Source: Shinisaurus crocodilurus
Taxonomy: Eukaryota; Chordata; Lepidosauria; Squamata; Shinisauridae
Length of the DNA: 64,000 bases
Direction: 5' to 3'
Assembly: GCA_021292165.1 (NCBI GenBank)
Contig: CM037877.1
Span: forward strand, 307,834,834-307,898,833
This document shows positions 19,975 through 31,292 of this stretch, in pieces. Numbering within the stretch: position 1 is the stretch's first letter; the number at the start of each line of letters is the position of its first letter. The notes under the pieces were generated by a model. The model saw only the letters and a list, made by a program, of their open reading frames with translations. It had not been told where the DNA came from and did no database searches. Both the position numbers and the translations under genes were made by a program.

Positions 19975-20500
19975 ACTGTCCTGACCATGTGCCCCAGCAA
20001 CTGGTGTACACAGGCACACTGCCTCTGATCCTGGAGGTAGCAATATAGCCATCAGGACTGGTAGCCACTGATAGCCTTCTCCTCCAGGAATTTGTCCAAT
20101 CCCCTTTTAAAGCCCTCCAAATTGGTGGCCATCGCTACGTCTTGTGGAAGTGAATTCCATAGTTTAACTCTGCGCTGTGTGGAGAAGTCCTTCCTTTTAA
20201 CTGTCCTGAATCTCCCACCATTCAGCTTCATGGGACAACACCATTGGGTTCCAGTATTATGAGAGAGGGAGAAAAATGCCTCCCTGTACACTTTCTCCAC
20301 ACCAGGCATAATTTTGTACCCCTCTATCATGTCCCCCCTTACTTGCCTTTTTCTGAGCTGAAACATCCCAAATGGTGTAACCTTTCCTCATTGAGGAGTT
20401 GCTCCCTGATCATTTTGGTTGCTCTTTTTTGCACCTTTCCCAGCTCTAGGATATACTTTTAAAGGCGCGGTAACCGGAGCCATATACAGTCCAGTCACAT
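19975..20500 (-). mobile_element. CR1 LINE 3' portion
   Basis: The minus-strand frame 20052-20366 (104 codons) reads GDMIEGYKIM...FSLSHN...FRTVKRKDFSTQRRVKLWNSL...LEGFKRGLDKFL, the CR1 ORF2 C-terminus. The 3' UTR lies at lower coordinates. It is 5' truncated, and the frame ends in the normal position. Confidence 0.85.
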
Positions 20501-22071
20501 GCAGTCCAGATTTGTAGTAAGCTTCTTATTTCCTTCTTGTGGCAGGTCCAGAGAAGGAGATGGGACGGGGAAGTGTACAAGGTCAAGGTCTGCTACAAGT
20601 TCATTCCCCTAACAATCAGCCAGAGCTTTATCATGGCTTCTGAATGCAGCCTGAGTGTATGCAAAAGTTTGTGTATGTGACAAGCATGTTTGTGTGGTGT
20701 GCATTGTGCGTGATTGGGGGAGCAAGACACACACACACAGAGTGAAATGGACACAGAAGGTATTCAACACACACACAAATCACATTCACAAATTTTCATG
20801 CACATCTCTACATTGAAGGTGGAAATGTCCAGGGGAAAAAGAAATCTAATCGGGAGAATAGAAATGTTTGCAAGCCGATTCATAGGAGTACATGGCATGT
20901 GGTATGAACTGTCCTGATTTGGGGCAGAATGGCAGATCATACCATGCCATGTGCCCTGACGAAGGCTGAAAAATGCAAACACACTGAGATGTCCACAGTT
21001 TGCGAAAGGTTCAGATGGGTAATAGAAGAACCATCTCAGATAATAGAAGCCACGTGCCGCATGGCTGTACATCTCTGTCCCAAGGCAGCGTTTATTTATG
21101 GTATTTCAATTCATTACCAAGGAGAGTGAAATACACATTTTGGACTCCCTTGCAAAGATGATCTGACTGTGTAGCATCTCTCAGCAGCTGGCTCTCCTTG
21201 CCAGACATTTTCTAGCACGCGGCCAAAAAGTCACAGGTGTGCACAACATGAGCAGGTGATGGTGATGGAATACCTGCCATCTTCAGCTTCCAAGATCAGT
21301 TTGGGAGTTGAAGCTCAGTCAGACAGCTATTTTCCTGAGGTTTGGTTGCTAGACACTCTGCAGGTAAATATTGGGGGGGAAACACAGATATTTGTTGCAG
21401 GTCTCAATGGAAACATTATATAGAAATCACCTCGTCTGGTGCAAATATGCTCTAGAGAACTAGATGCTGCATCAGTTTTGAGTTCCATGTTATTTCATTT
21501 GAAAGTGGGATGACTTCACCCAAACCCGCTCTCTGAGGCCTGAGCAGAATCCCCAGGCTAAAACGGAGGAACTCTCTGTCAGTTACCTGACTTGCCTTGA
21601 AGTTTGATCATCTAAACATGGAGCTTTTCTTCCAAGCCACTGAAGAGTGTTAAAATTAAGCCCGACAGAAACCCACAGAATCTCAACATGGAGTGATTCA
21701 GCGAGCCTGAACCGTAGAGCTGCCAGTGACATAAACCAGATCAACCCAGGGTGGGACGGCATCTAAACGAAACACATGTGATGGTCTTGAGGGTGTCGAG
21801 TGGATGGAGCTGCGTGGGGTGGGGGCAGAGTCCCTCCACAGCAGACCAGTATGTGAAAACCCAGCTGAGGTCAACTGAAGACAGAAGGTGGTTCATCCTG
21901 TGATGAACAGCTAACCCATCACTGCTGGACAACTGGCCACCCCAGGCCACTTGGGGAGAGGGACAGAGAAGCAATGTGTAGTCAGAGAAGAAGGTTTCTT
22001 TGCAACATAGTGGAAGATGCTGACGTGTAACCTTGATTGAACCAAACACAGTTCCTTGGCATCCTCTAGCC
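20501..22071. other. Unassigned sequence, about 1.6 kb
   Basis: A short (CA)n lies near 20728-20742. No repeat family or exon was recognised elsewhere. Confidence 0.35.
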
Positions 22072-22156
22072 CAGTGTTCTTCAACCTTGGGTCCCCAGAT
22101 GTTTTTGGCCTACAACTCCCAGCATGCCCCAGCCAGGCCAAGCTTGGAGAACACTG
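22072..22156. mobile_element. Foldback hAT MITE family F, copy 4 (deleted)
   Basis: The left arm is complete from CAGTGTTCTTC. The right arm is reduced to the last 20 or so bases ending GGAGAACACTG. The flanking 8-mers do not match. Confidence 0.8.
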
Positions 22157-22229
22157 CTGTGGAAGAGATGATTAAGAGGCCACACAATGGCCATCTGCAA
22201 ATATTTGAAGGTCTGCCATATGGAAGATG

Positions 22230-22530
22230 GAGCAAATTTGTTTTCTGTAACTCCAGACAGCAGGGTCCGGACCAGTGGTTTCTCAAAGGACAAGAAAAAA
22301 GGATTTTGACTAAACATTGGGAAGAACATCCTGACAGTACAGGCCGTTAGGGAGTGGAACAGGTTGCCCAGGAAGGTGGCGGGACTCTTCTTCATAGGAG
22401 GCTTTAAAGCAGAGGTTGGGTGGCCACCTATCAGGGATGCTGGCTGCAGCTGCGCATTTCTTGCATCAGCAGGGTTGGGACAGATGACCTCTGAGGTCCC
22501 TTCCAACTCTATGATTCCACGAGTGTAAAT
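22230..22530 (+). mobile_element. CR1 LINE 3' end
   Basis: Contains the degraded C-terminal coding order (GGGAGTGGAACAGGTTGCCC) and the CR1 3' terminus GGTCCCTTCCAACTCTATGA followed by ATTCC. Confidence 0.8.
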
Positions 22531-22575
22531 GATCCTGTGGCACACCTCTCCAGCCACATGTAGTGCACTACTTGG

Positions 22576-23123
22576 CAGGGATGTTGAAGAGTCCTTGGTC
22601 TCGAGTCACAAGTCGAGTCACGAGTCTGGACCCGAGTCTCGAGTCCGAGTCCTTGGTCCAAAATGGTGACTCACAAGTCACGAGTCACGAGTCACTCCCA
22701 AAGCTGACTCCACGAGTCCCTATTAAAATCAATGGGGTTTTTTCCCAACAAAATAAGGCTACTTCACACTCAGAGCAGCCACACAGGTAATCTCAGGTCC
22801 TTCCTCTGCCTCTCCCAAGTACGCAACACATCAATCAAAATAAATCTTGACACACTGTTGGGGCTGCACTCCTGGTAGCTGTCCATAGTGGCCGAGCAGC
22901 GGCGCACCTCGCTTCCATGCGCTCTTCGCCGGCAATCACGCTCCTCCTCTCCACTCCTTCTGGCACAGCCCAGGGATGCTGAAGAGTCCTTGGTCTCGAG
23001 TCCCGAGTCGAGTCTCGAGTCCCATTAAAAATATTAGGACTCGAGTCCGAGTCGAGTCAGAGGAGGGACTCAGTCCGACTCACGAGTCGAGTCCTCGAGT
23101 CCGAGTCCGAGTCCCCATCCCTG
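22576..23123 (-). mobile_element. GACTCG-end hAT element, copy 2 (family G, short)
   Basis: The CAGGGATG...CATCCCTG termini are flanked by the exact 8-bp TSD CTACTTGG (22568-22575, 23124-23131). At 548 bp it lacks the GCCTGCCT minisatellite of copy 1 and has a different short segment (about 22770-22830) in its place. Orientation is as in 51061-51836. Confidence 0.92.
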
Positions 23124-23131
23124 CTACTTGG

Positions 23132-23370
23132 AGCAGCAACAGTTCATAGACTGGCCCTGCTGCCTTCACTTCTAACCTGTTTTCTTAGCTTGTAAGGATC
23201 ACAGGGGACTATATCCCCACACATCCCCAAGCAACAGGAGTCCCAGGGGCTGCTGCTCCAGTGAGAATTTCCTTGCCAAGAGAGAGTACTGGAGATCAAA
23301 GGGCCTTTTTACACATATACAAGCTGAGCAGGCAAGGGCCCAGGCAGACAGGGCGGTGCGAGCCTTTGAG
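23132..23370. other. Unassigned sequence
   Basis: No feature recognised. Confidence 0.3.
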
Positions 23371-23440
23371 GGCGCAATGCTCTGCATGTTTAGACAGAAA
23401 AAAAGTCCAACAACTCCCAGCGTGCCCCTAAGGATTGTGC
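23371..23440. mobile_element. Foldback MITE family P, copy 2 (half)
   Basis: GCATGTTTAGACAGAAAA then CAACTCCCAGCGTGCCCC is the left half of the family best seen at 36933-37068. Confidence 0.6.
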
Positions 23441-23660
23441 CTTAGGAAGCATGCGTTTGTCAAACACAACACCATAGCCTTGGAAGGTCACATCAAGGCT
23501 CCCTCTTGCTGTCAGTATTAGAACTCAAGACTTCTGTCTCCTTTGCTAGCTACATTACAAATCCAATTTGCTTATATTTAGCCCCTCAGAGCTGGTGGAA
23601 AAGATATTATAGCTAGTAGCCACCAGCTATCAAAAGCCGATGAAGAAGCATCTTTTAGAC

Positions 23661-23799
23661 CAGGGCTCTCCAACCTTGGGTCCCCAGATGTTGCTGGACT
23701 ACAGCTCCCAGAATCCCTTGCCATTAGCCATGCTGGCTGGGTATGCTGGGAGCTGTAGGCCAGCAACATCTGGGGACCCAACAAGGTAGGAGAGCCCTG
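23661..23799. mobile_element. hAT MITE family F2 (CAGGGCTCTC end)
   Basis: Inverted ends CAGGGCTCTC and GAGAGCCCTG enclose arms related to family F (CCTTGGGTCCCCAGATGTTG). The exact 8-bp TSD TTTTAGAC is at 23653-23660 and 23800-23807. Confidence 0.92.
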
Positions 23800-24317
23800 T
23801 TTTAGACATTAGTGTACACTGAGGAGCATCTTTAGCTATTAACCAAACATAAACAAAGACTGGGGCAGGGGAGCTAATCTGCTCAGTTGGGACAAGGCAA
23901 TCTATATATATAAAAGAAGAAGTCCTGACTGACTGACTGACTCATCATCAATGCCCAGCCCAAACCGTTTAATCTAGGAACGTGAAATTTTGAAGGAACA
24001 TTGTTTTTATGACATAGACACCCACTAAGGAAGGATCTTTGGAAATTCCATCCCTAAGGGGGGTGAAAAAAAGGGGGGGGGAAATCGCCCAACTCTCATA
24101 TCTCCTATGGGCAAAACAACAGGGGAGCAGTTATACAAATCGGTCTCACCTCATAATTGCTGCAGGAGCCAATAGCAGCAGATATGCAAATAGCCCATAC
24201 GACACTTAGAATGTTCGTATGAATTCCTGCAGGGGCCAATAGGAGTGGGTATGCAAATCTCCCCTAGGCCATTTAGAATGTTCTCTGAGGGCGTGAAAAG
24301 GGAGGGAAACTTTTTAA

Positions 24318-24710
24318 ATGAGCACTGGCAAAACCTTTCTCAATAACCTGCTATTAGCGAAAGTAAGGAGTGACGGTGGGATAGCCTTAGCTGTCGCATC
24401 ATCTGGCATTGCCGCAATGTTGTTGAAGGGTGATAAGGCGGCTCACGCTGCCTTTAAGCTGCCTCTTAACCTAATACACACCGAAACTCCTCTGTGCAAT
24501 ATTTCAAAACAAAGCAACATGGCCCAAGTGCTCCGGGATTGCAAACTCATTGTTTGGGATGAGAGCACTATGGCACATAACAGAGCTTTTGAGGCTTTAA
24601 CCAGAACCCTTAAAGACATCAGGGGAAACTATGGGGTGATGGGAGGTGTCACCGTGCTACTGGCTGGGGACTTTCGGCAGACTTTGCCTGTAGTGCCTAG
24701 AGGAACATGA
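24318..24710 (+). pseudogene. Helitron helicase, N-terminal half (Pif1-like), broken
   Basis: 130 codons with helicase motif I STGKTF at the start, then IALAVASSGIAAMLL (motif Ia), LIVWDESTMAHN (motif II, DE) and VLLAGDFRQTLPVV (motif III). It terminates at a TGA at 24708-24710. In autonomous Helitrons this domain follows a Rep endonuclease in one protein; here the sequence upstream of motif I is non-coding, so the join is a deletion. The frame is lost between 24710 and about 24800. Confidence 0.88.
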
Positions 24711-24802
24711 GCTGATGAAGTAAAGGCATGCATCAAATCGTCATACTTATGGCCAGTTATACAAAAAAATATCCCTCAAGAAGATGAGGGTTCATTTGCG
24801 AG

Positions 24803-25386
24803 GTGATGTGTCTGCAGGTCAGTTCTCCGAACTGCTTCTTAATTAACATTGGTGACGGAGAGTATCCCGTATTTGAGAGCAAAATTGTAATCCCTTCCGA
24901 CCTAGGCACAGTCGTCAATTCCCTAGCAGACCTCACATCCAAAATTTACCCAGACATAGAAAATCTAATGGAGAAATCTACAGAATGGTTATGTGAGTGT
25001 GCTATTTTAACGCCAAAGAACAGCATGGCTGCCATAATCAATAAGATACTTATTGATTCTTTCGAAGGAGTCCAAATGGAGTACAAATCTGTAGACTCAG
25101 TGGTTCAAAGTGATGACACAGTCCACTACCCTGTTGAGTTTTTGAACACTTTAAACCCTCCTGGTCTTCCAGAACACAGACTTCTTCTCGAAGTGGGAGC
25201 GCCTGTGATACTATTGCGAAACCTCAACCCACCTAAACTCTGTAATGGAACCAGATTGCAAGTGAAAGCTCTCCACAGAAATGTGATTGAGGCTACAGTG
25301 CTAACCGGTTCTGGCCAGGGGGAATTGGTGTTCATACCACGAATACCTCTTATTACATCAGAATATCTGTTTGAATTCAAAAGTTC
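24803..25386 (+). pseudogene. Helitron helicase, central part, broken
   Basis: The frame carries the conserved Helitron helicase order FESKIVIPSDL, CAILTPKNSMAAIINK (motif IV region), LPEHRLLLEVGAPVILLRNLNPPKLCNGTRL (listed here only as a span) and FIPRIPL. The reading frame runs on past 25386 into an inserted L2-type fragment that ends the frame at 25543, giving a chimeric tail without function. Confidence 0.86.
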
Positions 25387-25682
25387 AGTTCCCCCTAAAG
25401 GGACGAGGAAGAGGGCCTTCTCTGTGGCAGCCCCCGTACTATGGAACTCTCTCCCAAGTGACCTCCGCCATGCCCCCTCTCTGCTGAGCTTCCGCCGCTC
25501 ATTAAAAACTTGGTTATTCAGGCGGGAATATGGGGTGGGCTAAGATTTTAAAATTTTATACTGTTTTAATGTATTTTAATGGAGAAAAATGTTTTAATGT
25601 ATTTTGTTCTGTTTTATTTTCTGTACATCGCGCAGGGTGGCCGGTTTGCTGGCCAGATGGGCGATAGATAAATGCAAATAAT
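25387..25682 (+). mobile_element. L2-type LINE 3' fragment inserted in the Helitron
   Basis: Translates as RAFSVAAPVLWNSLP...SFRRSLKTWLF, the L2-clade C-terminus, then a UTR ending GCGATAGATAAATGCAAATA and (ATA)n. A possible short TSD, TAAAG, lies at both ends. Confidence 0.8.
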
Positions 25683-25890
25683 AATAAAGGTTTGTTTCGC
25701 CATGACCATCAACAAGTCGCAGGGGCAGACTTTGCAGGTAGCGGGGATTGACCTAAGGGAAGACTGCTACTGCTTCTCACATGGGCAGTTTCACGTGGCC
25801 TGTTCCAGAGTGAGCTCATCTAATCCTCTGGTCATCCTAGCACCTGAAGGGAGAACCACTAATGTAGTTTACAAAGAAGTACTGAAATAG
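25680..25890 (+). pseudogene. Helitron helicase, C-terminal part
   Basis: Resumes the helicase after the insertion, with CFAMTINKSQGQTLQVAGID (motif V) and GQFHVACSRVSS (motif VI). It ends at a stop at 25888-25890. The final arginine-containing motif VI is intact. Confidence 0.86.
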
Positions 25891-26191
25891 GGTTTTTTTT
25901 GTAGGTTGCAGATGCCAAATAAATAATTTTTAATTTTTGCTCTGCCTCATTGTCTGTTTGTAATTCCAACATGAAAAAAATTCATGGTCGCATATGAATG
26001 GAACAACTATCTTTGGTTTTCTTGCCAATACACCCCGACTAACATCTGTAATAAACATTGCTTATTACGTTAAGACATCAACCTGTAAATTATATTTCGT
26101 ACAGTTTTGGACAAAAAAACTCATGTTTCTTTTAAAAACAATTGTACCAAATCCTAAAACCCAGGCGAGCGAAGCCGCGGGCAACAGCTGG

Positions 26192-27109
26192 TTCAACATA
26201 TAAACTAGTAATGCTAGTTTAAGATATAAGTAACAAACATCAGAAGTCGTGCAGGACCTTTCAGGGGGGGAAATGGACGAGGCACCGTGCAGCTTTGCAC
26301 CCTAGTCTCCCCGCTTTCCACCCCCTCGTGGCTACTCTCCTTATCTCTCGGAACACTCAGAGCAGATTCAGACTGGCAGGTGTGCAAACAGGAGTGGATT
26401 TTCCTCCCTGCTTTGCTTGTTCTTTATTTTTTGGAGATTCTCCATGCCAGCTTGTGCCAAGTTCCCACAAAACCCCTGGCCAAACAAGCCAGTACACTGG
26501 AGTGGGCCAGCGAGTCCACAAGGCACTATTTATAGCCCAGATGCCATTTAAAAGATAAGCCGGGGGGGGGGGGAGGCAGAATTTAAGCAGGATTTAAGCT
26601 AAGCAGTTTTCTGTGACCAGCGGACACAGTGTGTGTTATATTAGATTTACCGGAGACGGAGATGGAGATGGAGAGGGAATTAAAATAAAAGAAAAAATTT
26701 AAAAAGGATACCTGTTGCCAAAGCAACCACCCAGAAGCACGGTGGCATTTTTGCCTGCCATTAGCGCTGTGGCAGCAGCTGTGATGCTCAGCCCCCTTCA
26801 CGAGGATCCCAGGAGGGGCAGGGGCACAACGATGTCTTCAATCTCCATTTGGAAGAAGGAAAAGTGAAGTGCGTGTTGAACACTCTCAGAAAATCCGGAT
26901 GGGTTCTTTGCTTTGTTCAACATCTTTCCCTCCTGCCGCCACTTCAGCGGGAACAGCTGCGGCCTCCATCATTTCATGAGGGTTTTGAGGCAAATGGTAA
27001 TATTGAAATCTCAGCGAATGTGTGCCTTCAGTCTTTTTTGTGCATCTTCAATTTGTACAGCGCCTGGCACAGCAGAGGATCCCCATGTCACCATCCCAAT
27101 CATGCACAT
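26192..27109. other. Unassigned sequence
   Basis: No family recognised. A G run lies at 26562-26573. The stretch TTTGTACAGCGCCTGGCACA near 27052 may be a fragment of an old LINE 3' end. Confidence 0.35.
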
Positions 27110-27117
27110 GCACACAC

Positions 27118-27792
27118 CAGGGATGGGGACTCGGACTCAAGGACTCGACTTGTGAGTCGGACTGAGTCCCCCCTCTGACTCGAGTCAGACTCGAGTCCCA
27201 TTACTTTCAATGGGACTCGAGACTCGACTCGGGACTCAACATCAAGGACTCCATCACCGCTGCCCGCACGCCTCACCACCACCACCGCGCCCATCTCACC
27301 ACCGCCGCCTCGCCATTGCACGCCGCCTCGCCACCCACCTCACCACCGCCGCCGCCACCTCGCCATTGCACGCCACCTCGCCGCTGCCGCTCACCTCGCC
27401 GCCGCCTCGCCATTGCACGCTGCTGCGCCTCCCGTGCTGGTCCCGGCGTGTCACTTCCGGAGTGAGGCGAGGCGGCGGTGGCGACTCGAGCGGTGTGGAG
27501 AATGCTCCGTGCCGCCACGGAGAACTACGAGCCCAGGGAGGGCTCGTGACGGTAAGTGGTGGCGGTGGCGGCGGCCCATGGAGGGAGCGGGAGGGTCTCC
27601 GCGGGAGGAAGGGCAGCTCTTCTTCCTCTTGCGGAGACCCTCCCGCCCCCTCCATGGGCCACCGCTTTGGGAGTGACTTGGGACTCAAGTCACCATTTTT
27701 GGACCTCGGACTCGAGACTCGACTCGAGACTCGGGTCCAAAGACTCGAGACTCGACTCGTGACTCGAGGCCAAGGACTCTTCAACATCCCTG
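27118..27792 (+). mobile_element. GACTCG-end hAT element, copy 3 (family G, GC-rich interior)
   Basis: CAGGGATG...CATCCCTG with the exact 8-bp TSD GCACACAC (27110-27117, 27793-27800). The ends are family G, but the interior (about 27250-27660) is unlike the other copies. It has CACCGCCGCCTCGCC-type tandem repeats, a stretch resembling a CpG-rich 5' exon, and GACGGTAAGTGG (splice-donor-like) near 27550. Confidence 0.92.
27573..27660. repeat. GC-rich stem-loop inside the hAT element
   Basis: The 33-bp arms 27573-27605 and 27628-27660 (GGCCCATGGAGGG... / ...CCTCCATGGGCC) are complementary except for a few positions. Confidence 0.85.
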
Positions 27793-27889
27793 GCACACAC
27801 ACACACACTTAGGGTTGGGGCAGCTGGGCGGGGTGAGAAAATAATTAAAGTCCCCCCTTACAAGTAGGGAACAGACTTTTGCTGTTCAC

Positions 27890-28310
27890 TTCACATTTTA
27901 ATACTCACAGCTAATTTTGCACTTTTGGACCAATATGCGAACCGAAATTTGGTAGTCCTTTGAAATTCACGCTTCTCCGAATTTTGCAATGGAGTTCTCC
28001 AATCAAAATGCACACACGAAAATGCATATATTGGTGAAAATAACATCCATCCATTCATTATATAAGGAAAATTGCTGGCAAAAATGTGCATGCTTGGCAA
28101 AATTGCAAACACAAATGCATGTATTAAATGTGTGGATGGATTTTCATGCTAACTTTAAAAAAAAATTATCAAGGTTCTGGGCAAACTGAACTGAAGCTTG
28201 GAAAAATTCTCAAAGTTCAGGACAAACCAATGGTTAGATTGGGGGAAAAAAAAAAGAAGAGAAACTGAAAGGAACTGAAACGGATAGAGATTCATCCTTC
28301 ACTAATGTTC
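27890..28310 (+). repeat. AATGCAT-rich dispersed repeat, copy 2
   Basis: Uninterrupted copy. It has CCGAATTTTGCAATGGAGTT, repeated AAATGCA words and an A-rich 3' part (GAAACTGAAAGGAACTGAAA). It is the best reference for the family. Confidence 0.65.
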
Positions 28311-28435
28311 ATCAGACAACTAAATAGGATTATAAGGCCTCCGAAGGGCTCTGCTCCAATATTAAATGTTGAGACCCAGAGAAGTGGGTTGTTTGCCTGG
28401 GAAGGGGGGCAGCTGCAAAGGTGTGGTCAGAGCCA

Positions 28436-28489
28436 GGATGGGGAGTTGTAGGCCAGAAACATCTGGGGACCCAAGGTTGGAGAACATTG
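28436..28489. mobile_element. Foldback hAT MITE family F, copy 5 (single arm)
   Basis: Right arm only, GGGAGTTGTAGGCCAGAAAC to GGAGAACATTG. It is diverged at the tip. Confidence 0.75.
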
Positions 28490-31206
28490 AAATAAAGGGA
28501 TGCCCCCAAATCGAGCGCTGTCCTCTGTGAAGGCGGACACATGGGCCGCCCTGTTCACCGCCCTCCTGCAGCTCCTCCCTTCCAACTCTTTTCTCCCAGT
28601 CGGGCTCATTCATTTCCAGGACTGGAGCTCAGCTGAGTGAGAAGTGGCGCTGGGGGACAGATGTCGGGGAGGCCAGCTGCAGCGGGGGCGGGGGGAGCTT
28701 TCCACCCTCCTCACCCACACGCCCTGCTTGCCCTTTCCATCAGGCACCCCGCCGCCGCCGCTGCCTTGAAAGAATTGGGGCAGATGCAGGTTTAAACACA
28801 AGGATTGGCTGCCATCACGCACGTGTAGCTTGGCTCTCCACTTGCTTTGCTACCGCAGGACTCCGAGCTTTGCCCAAGCTCCTCCTGACAGTGGCATGCC
28901 TCGAGGGGGCGTGATTTTGGATGTTGTTGCGGTGCCAGCATCCTTCCTCCTTCCAGCAGTTTGGGGGCTGTTCCTCCAAGTGCAGTTTGCTTTTTTCATG
29001 CCCACGCTAGCATTCTTGAGTCTTGTCATGTCTGGAACTCTGGACCATTGGCCAACTCTTCCTGCTCATGTTCACCCTGCTCAAACCCTTTTAAGGAAGC
29101 TCCAATGCAGGGAAGCATTTGTGGTAGGAATGCTGCACGACCTAGGTCCTGGCTGTTTCCGACGGAGAGCATTTAGCTTCCTTGGCCTGCTCTAGTCTGA
29201 ACTGTGCGTTGTCTGGTCATTCTCACCATGCATAACAATAAGCTATTTTGGGTGCCACCTTCCATGTGCATTTCCACAGAATCTACCCTTGTTTCCTTTT
29301 TCTGCTAATGGATTGTCACAGTCACCAGCTACACTGCCTGAAAGGTTGAATGGATTACATCTTTCGGTGACAGAGTCAAGAGACATGGAGAAGTTGATTG
29401 GTGGAGAGCTCTGGCTGAGTTTCCACCATTAAAATCCAATTTGCTTGTAGTTATACCTCCCACACAATTTCTCTCTTCCTTTGCTGGGTTGTATCTCTCT
29501 TGACAAATCTCCCGATAAGAGTGTGTTGGGCAATTGGATGGTGTCCCCCGGGGCGGGCGGCTATCGGCACTACAGAACCAAGAATGCTGAAGTGGGATTA
29601 GAGCAGCAACCAAACTTGCAGGAATTAGGATGTAAAACAACAACAATGCATCTGAGCATGTGCAAAGTACGTTTCCAACACTATCCTCTAACCACGGACC
29701 ACACATCCAATATTATGCGAAAAGGCATCCAGTCAGAGGACGCAACTGGCCAAACAACATGTGATGTTAAAAGTGTTTTTAACTAACTTGCTTAAAACTG
29801 GCCACATTTCTTTCTTTAGAAAAACCAGCTGTGGGAGTCTCTACTTGGAATTGGGATTGTGGCAAGAGGCAATCTTTTACCCTTCCACCCCCAACATTTT
29901 CCCTCTGAAAATCCCCCCCCCCCCTTGAAATGGCTATTTGCTCCTGAAGGGAAATATTTGCAGAGTCACTTATCTCAGCGCGTATTAAGCTGAGATTTGT
30001 GTATCCGAACAGGGTTGATGCATTCAATGCTGTGGAGTGAATTTAACCACAGTAGGCAGGTGATTCTCATTCTGTGGAATAGCAGCAGAATCATATTGGA
30101 AGGGATCTCACTTGGAGCCATTGAACAGCCATCTTCACAAGAGCTCCAGATGGGCAAGGATAACTCGGCACTTGCTCCGCATCTGGCTGCCAAAGGCTTC
30201 GCTCCAGCACTGAGCGCATCGTCCCTCTTTGGAGTTGGGCACATGGCACCACTGCTGCTGCCCTCTTGAACACGGGCAGATAAAGCTGCCCCAACACGCG
30301 AAGGTCACCTTGGCCCCTGAGCTTAACTCTGGCATTGCATCTGGGGGAATGTGATTACGGGTGTGGAATTGGGGACAAACTGTCTTAGCAGTGTCAAAGC
30401 ACATTTGTTTCCAAGTTGGAACATTTTGCACCACCACCACCCGTGCTCAAACGGCGAGCCCAGAACTGTTACTTTTGGAAGGAAAGGCTGTTAAATTAGA
30501 TGCACAAACAAAAATGCCCTGGAAAAGCCGACAATTCCTCGCTGATAGTTTTGTTAGCTTTGGGGGGGCTTGCTGTTCCCCCTTTGCTCTTTATTTACTG
30601 AACTGCTCTGCCTCCAGATTAACTAAGCTCTCTTCGCCCTTTATTTGTTTCAGACCAGATACTAAATCCCAAGTAGGCTTAGTGGGGAGCTTGAAGTGAA
30701 AAAAACAAAACACTGTGCAGGGCGAGGGAGGGGGGGGACAGGCTTGAAGAATGGCTGCAGCATTTTGGATGCTCGCTTTTAAGTGCAGGGAAAATATAGT
30801 GCAGGAGAGGCCGTTAATTGCAAAAGCAAGCGATCTCCCTCTCTCTCTATCACAGGGCAGCAATTTGCTTTACGAACAGCAGCTCCCTGGAACAGTCATT
30901 GAGGGAGACGACCAATTTATAAGCTCAACTTCAGCTCAGTTTATTAAGGGATTCAGAGAAGTTCTCAGGGGCCACACTCCAGTGGTGGTTGGTTGGGGCC
31001 AAAGGCATATTTGAGCTGAAAGCTCTTGGTGCCAATAACCAAACCCCAGGAGAGGCATTTCAACCTTGCACCAAACCCAGGAAAGCACCAAATGATTGGT
31101 GTGGTCCATAGTCCCCTGAGCCGTCCCGGCTTCTCACTTTGTCATGCAGAATCCCGAATTCCTCTGCCTCCGCAACTGCAAGCTACTTTAAACTTTTTAA
31201 ACTTTT
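28490..31206. other. Repeat-poor region, about 2.7 kb
   Basis: No transposon family, exon or RNA gene is recognised. Single-base runs lie near 29907 and 30728. This is the longest stretch without visible mobile DNA, and may hold host non-coding sequence. Confidence 0.4.
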
Positions 31207-31292
31207 GTTAAAGGGGCCATGCCATGGGCAAATTTATAGCTAAGCTAAAACTGCAAGCTTAGCTGCAATTTTGCCCGTGGCATGGCCCCTTT
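31207..31292. mobile_element. Short foldback element, TTAA-associated
   Basis: GGGGCCATGCCATGGGCAAA is complementary to TTTGCCCGTGGCATGGCCCC across a spacer containing TAGCTAAGCT. The left flank is TTAA and the right flank TTTAT, weakly suggesting a piggyBac-type TTAA target. Confidence 0.6.

Larger units (their letters stand above)
23901..26191 (+). mobile_element. Helitron with intact termini, interrupted
   Basis: Starts TCTATATATATAAAAG after an A (23900) and ends CAACAGCTGG before a T (26192), matching the Helitron rule of TC start, CTRR end and insertion between A and T. A GC-rich segment (GCGAGCGAAGCCGCGGGC), able to form a short hairpin, sits just before the end. The interior holds only helicase fragments; the Rep (HUH) domain is missing. 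An L2-type fragment is inserted at about 25387-25682. Confidence 0.92.

Noticed and set aside
24803..25543. A single 246-codon intact helicase gene
   Set aside because: Its last 52 or so codons come from an inserted L2-type fragment and the true C-terminus lies after it.
27210..27812. 200-codon frame across the hAT element
   Set aside because: It spans the element's GC-rich tandem repeats and GACTCG ends, with a second open frame on the other strand; repeat-driven.
28830..29195. 121-codon plus-strand frame in a repeat-poor region
   Set aside because: No recognisable domain, splice context or homologous pattern; possible by chance at this length.
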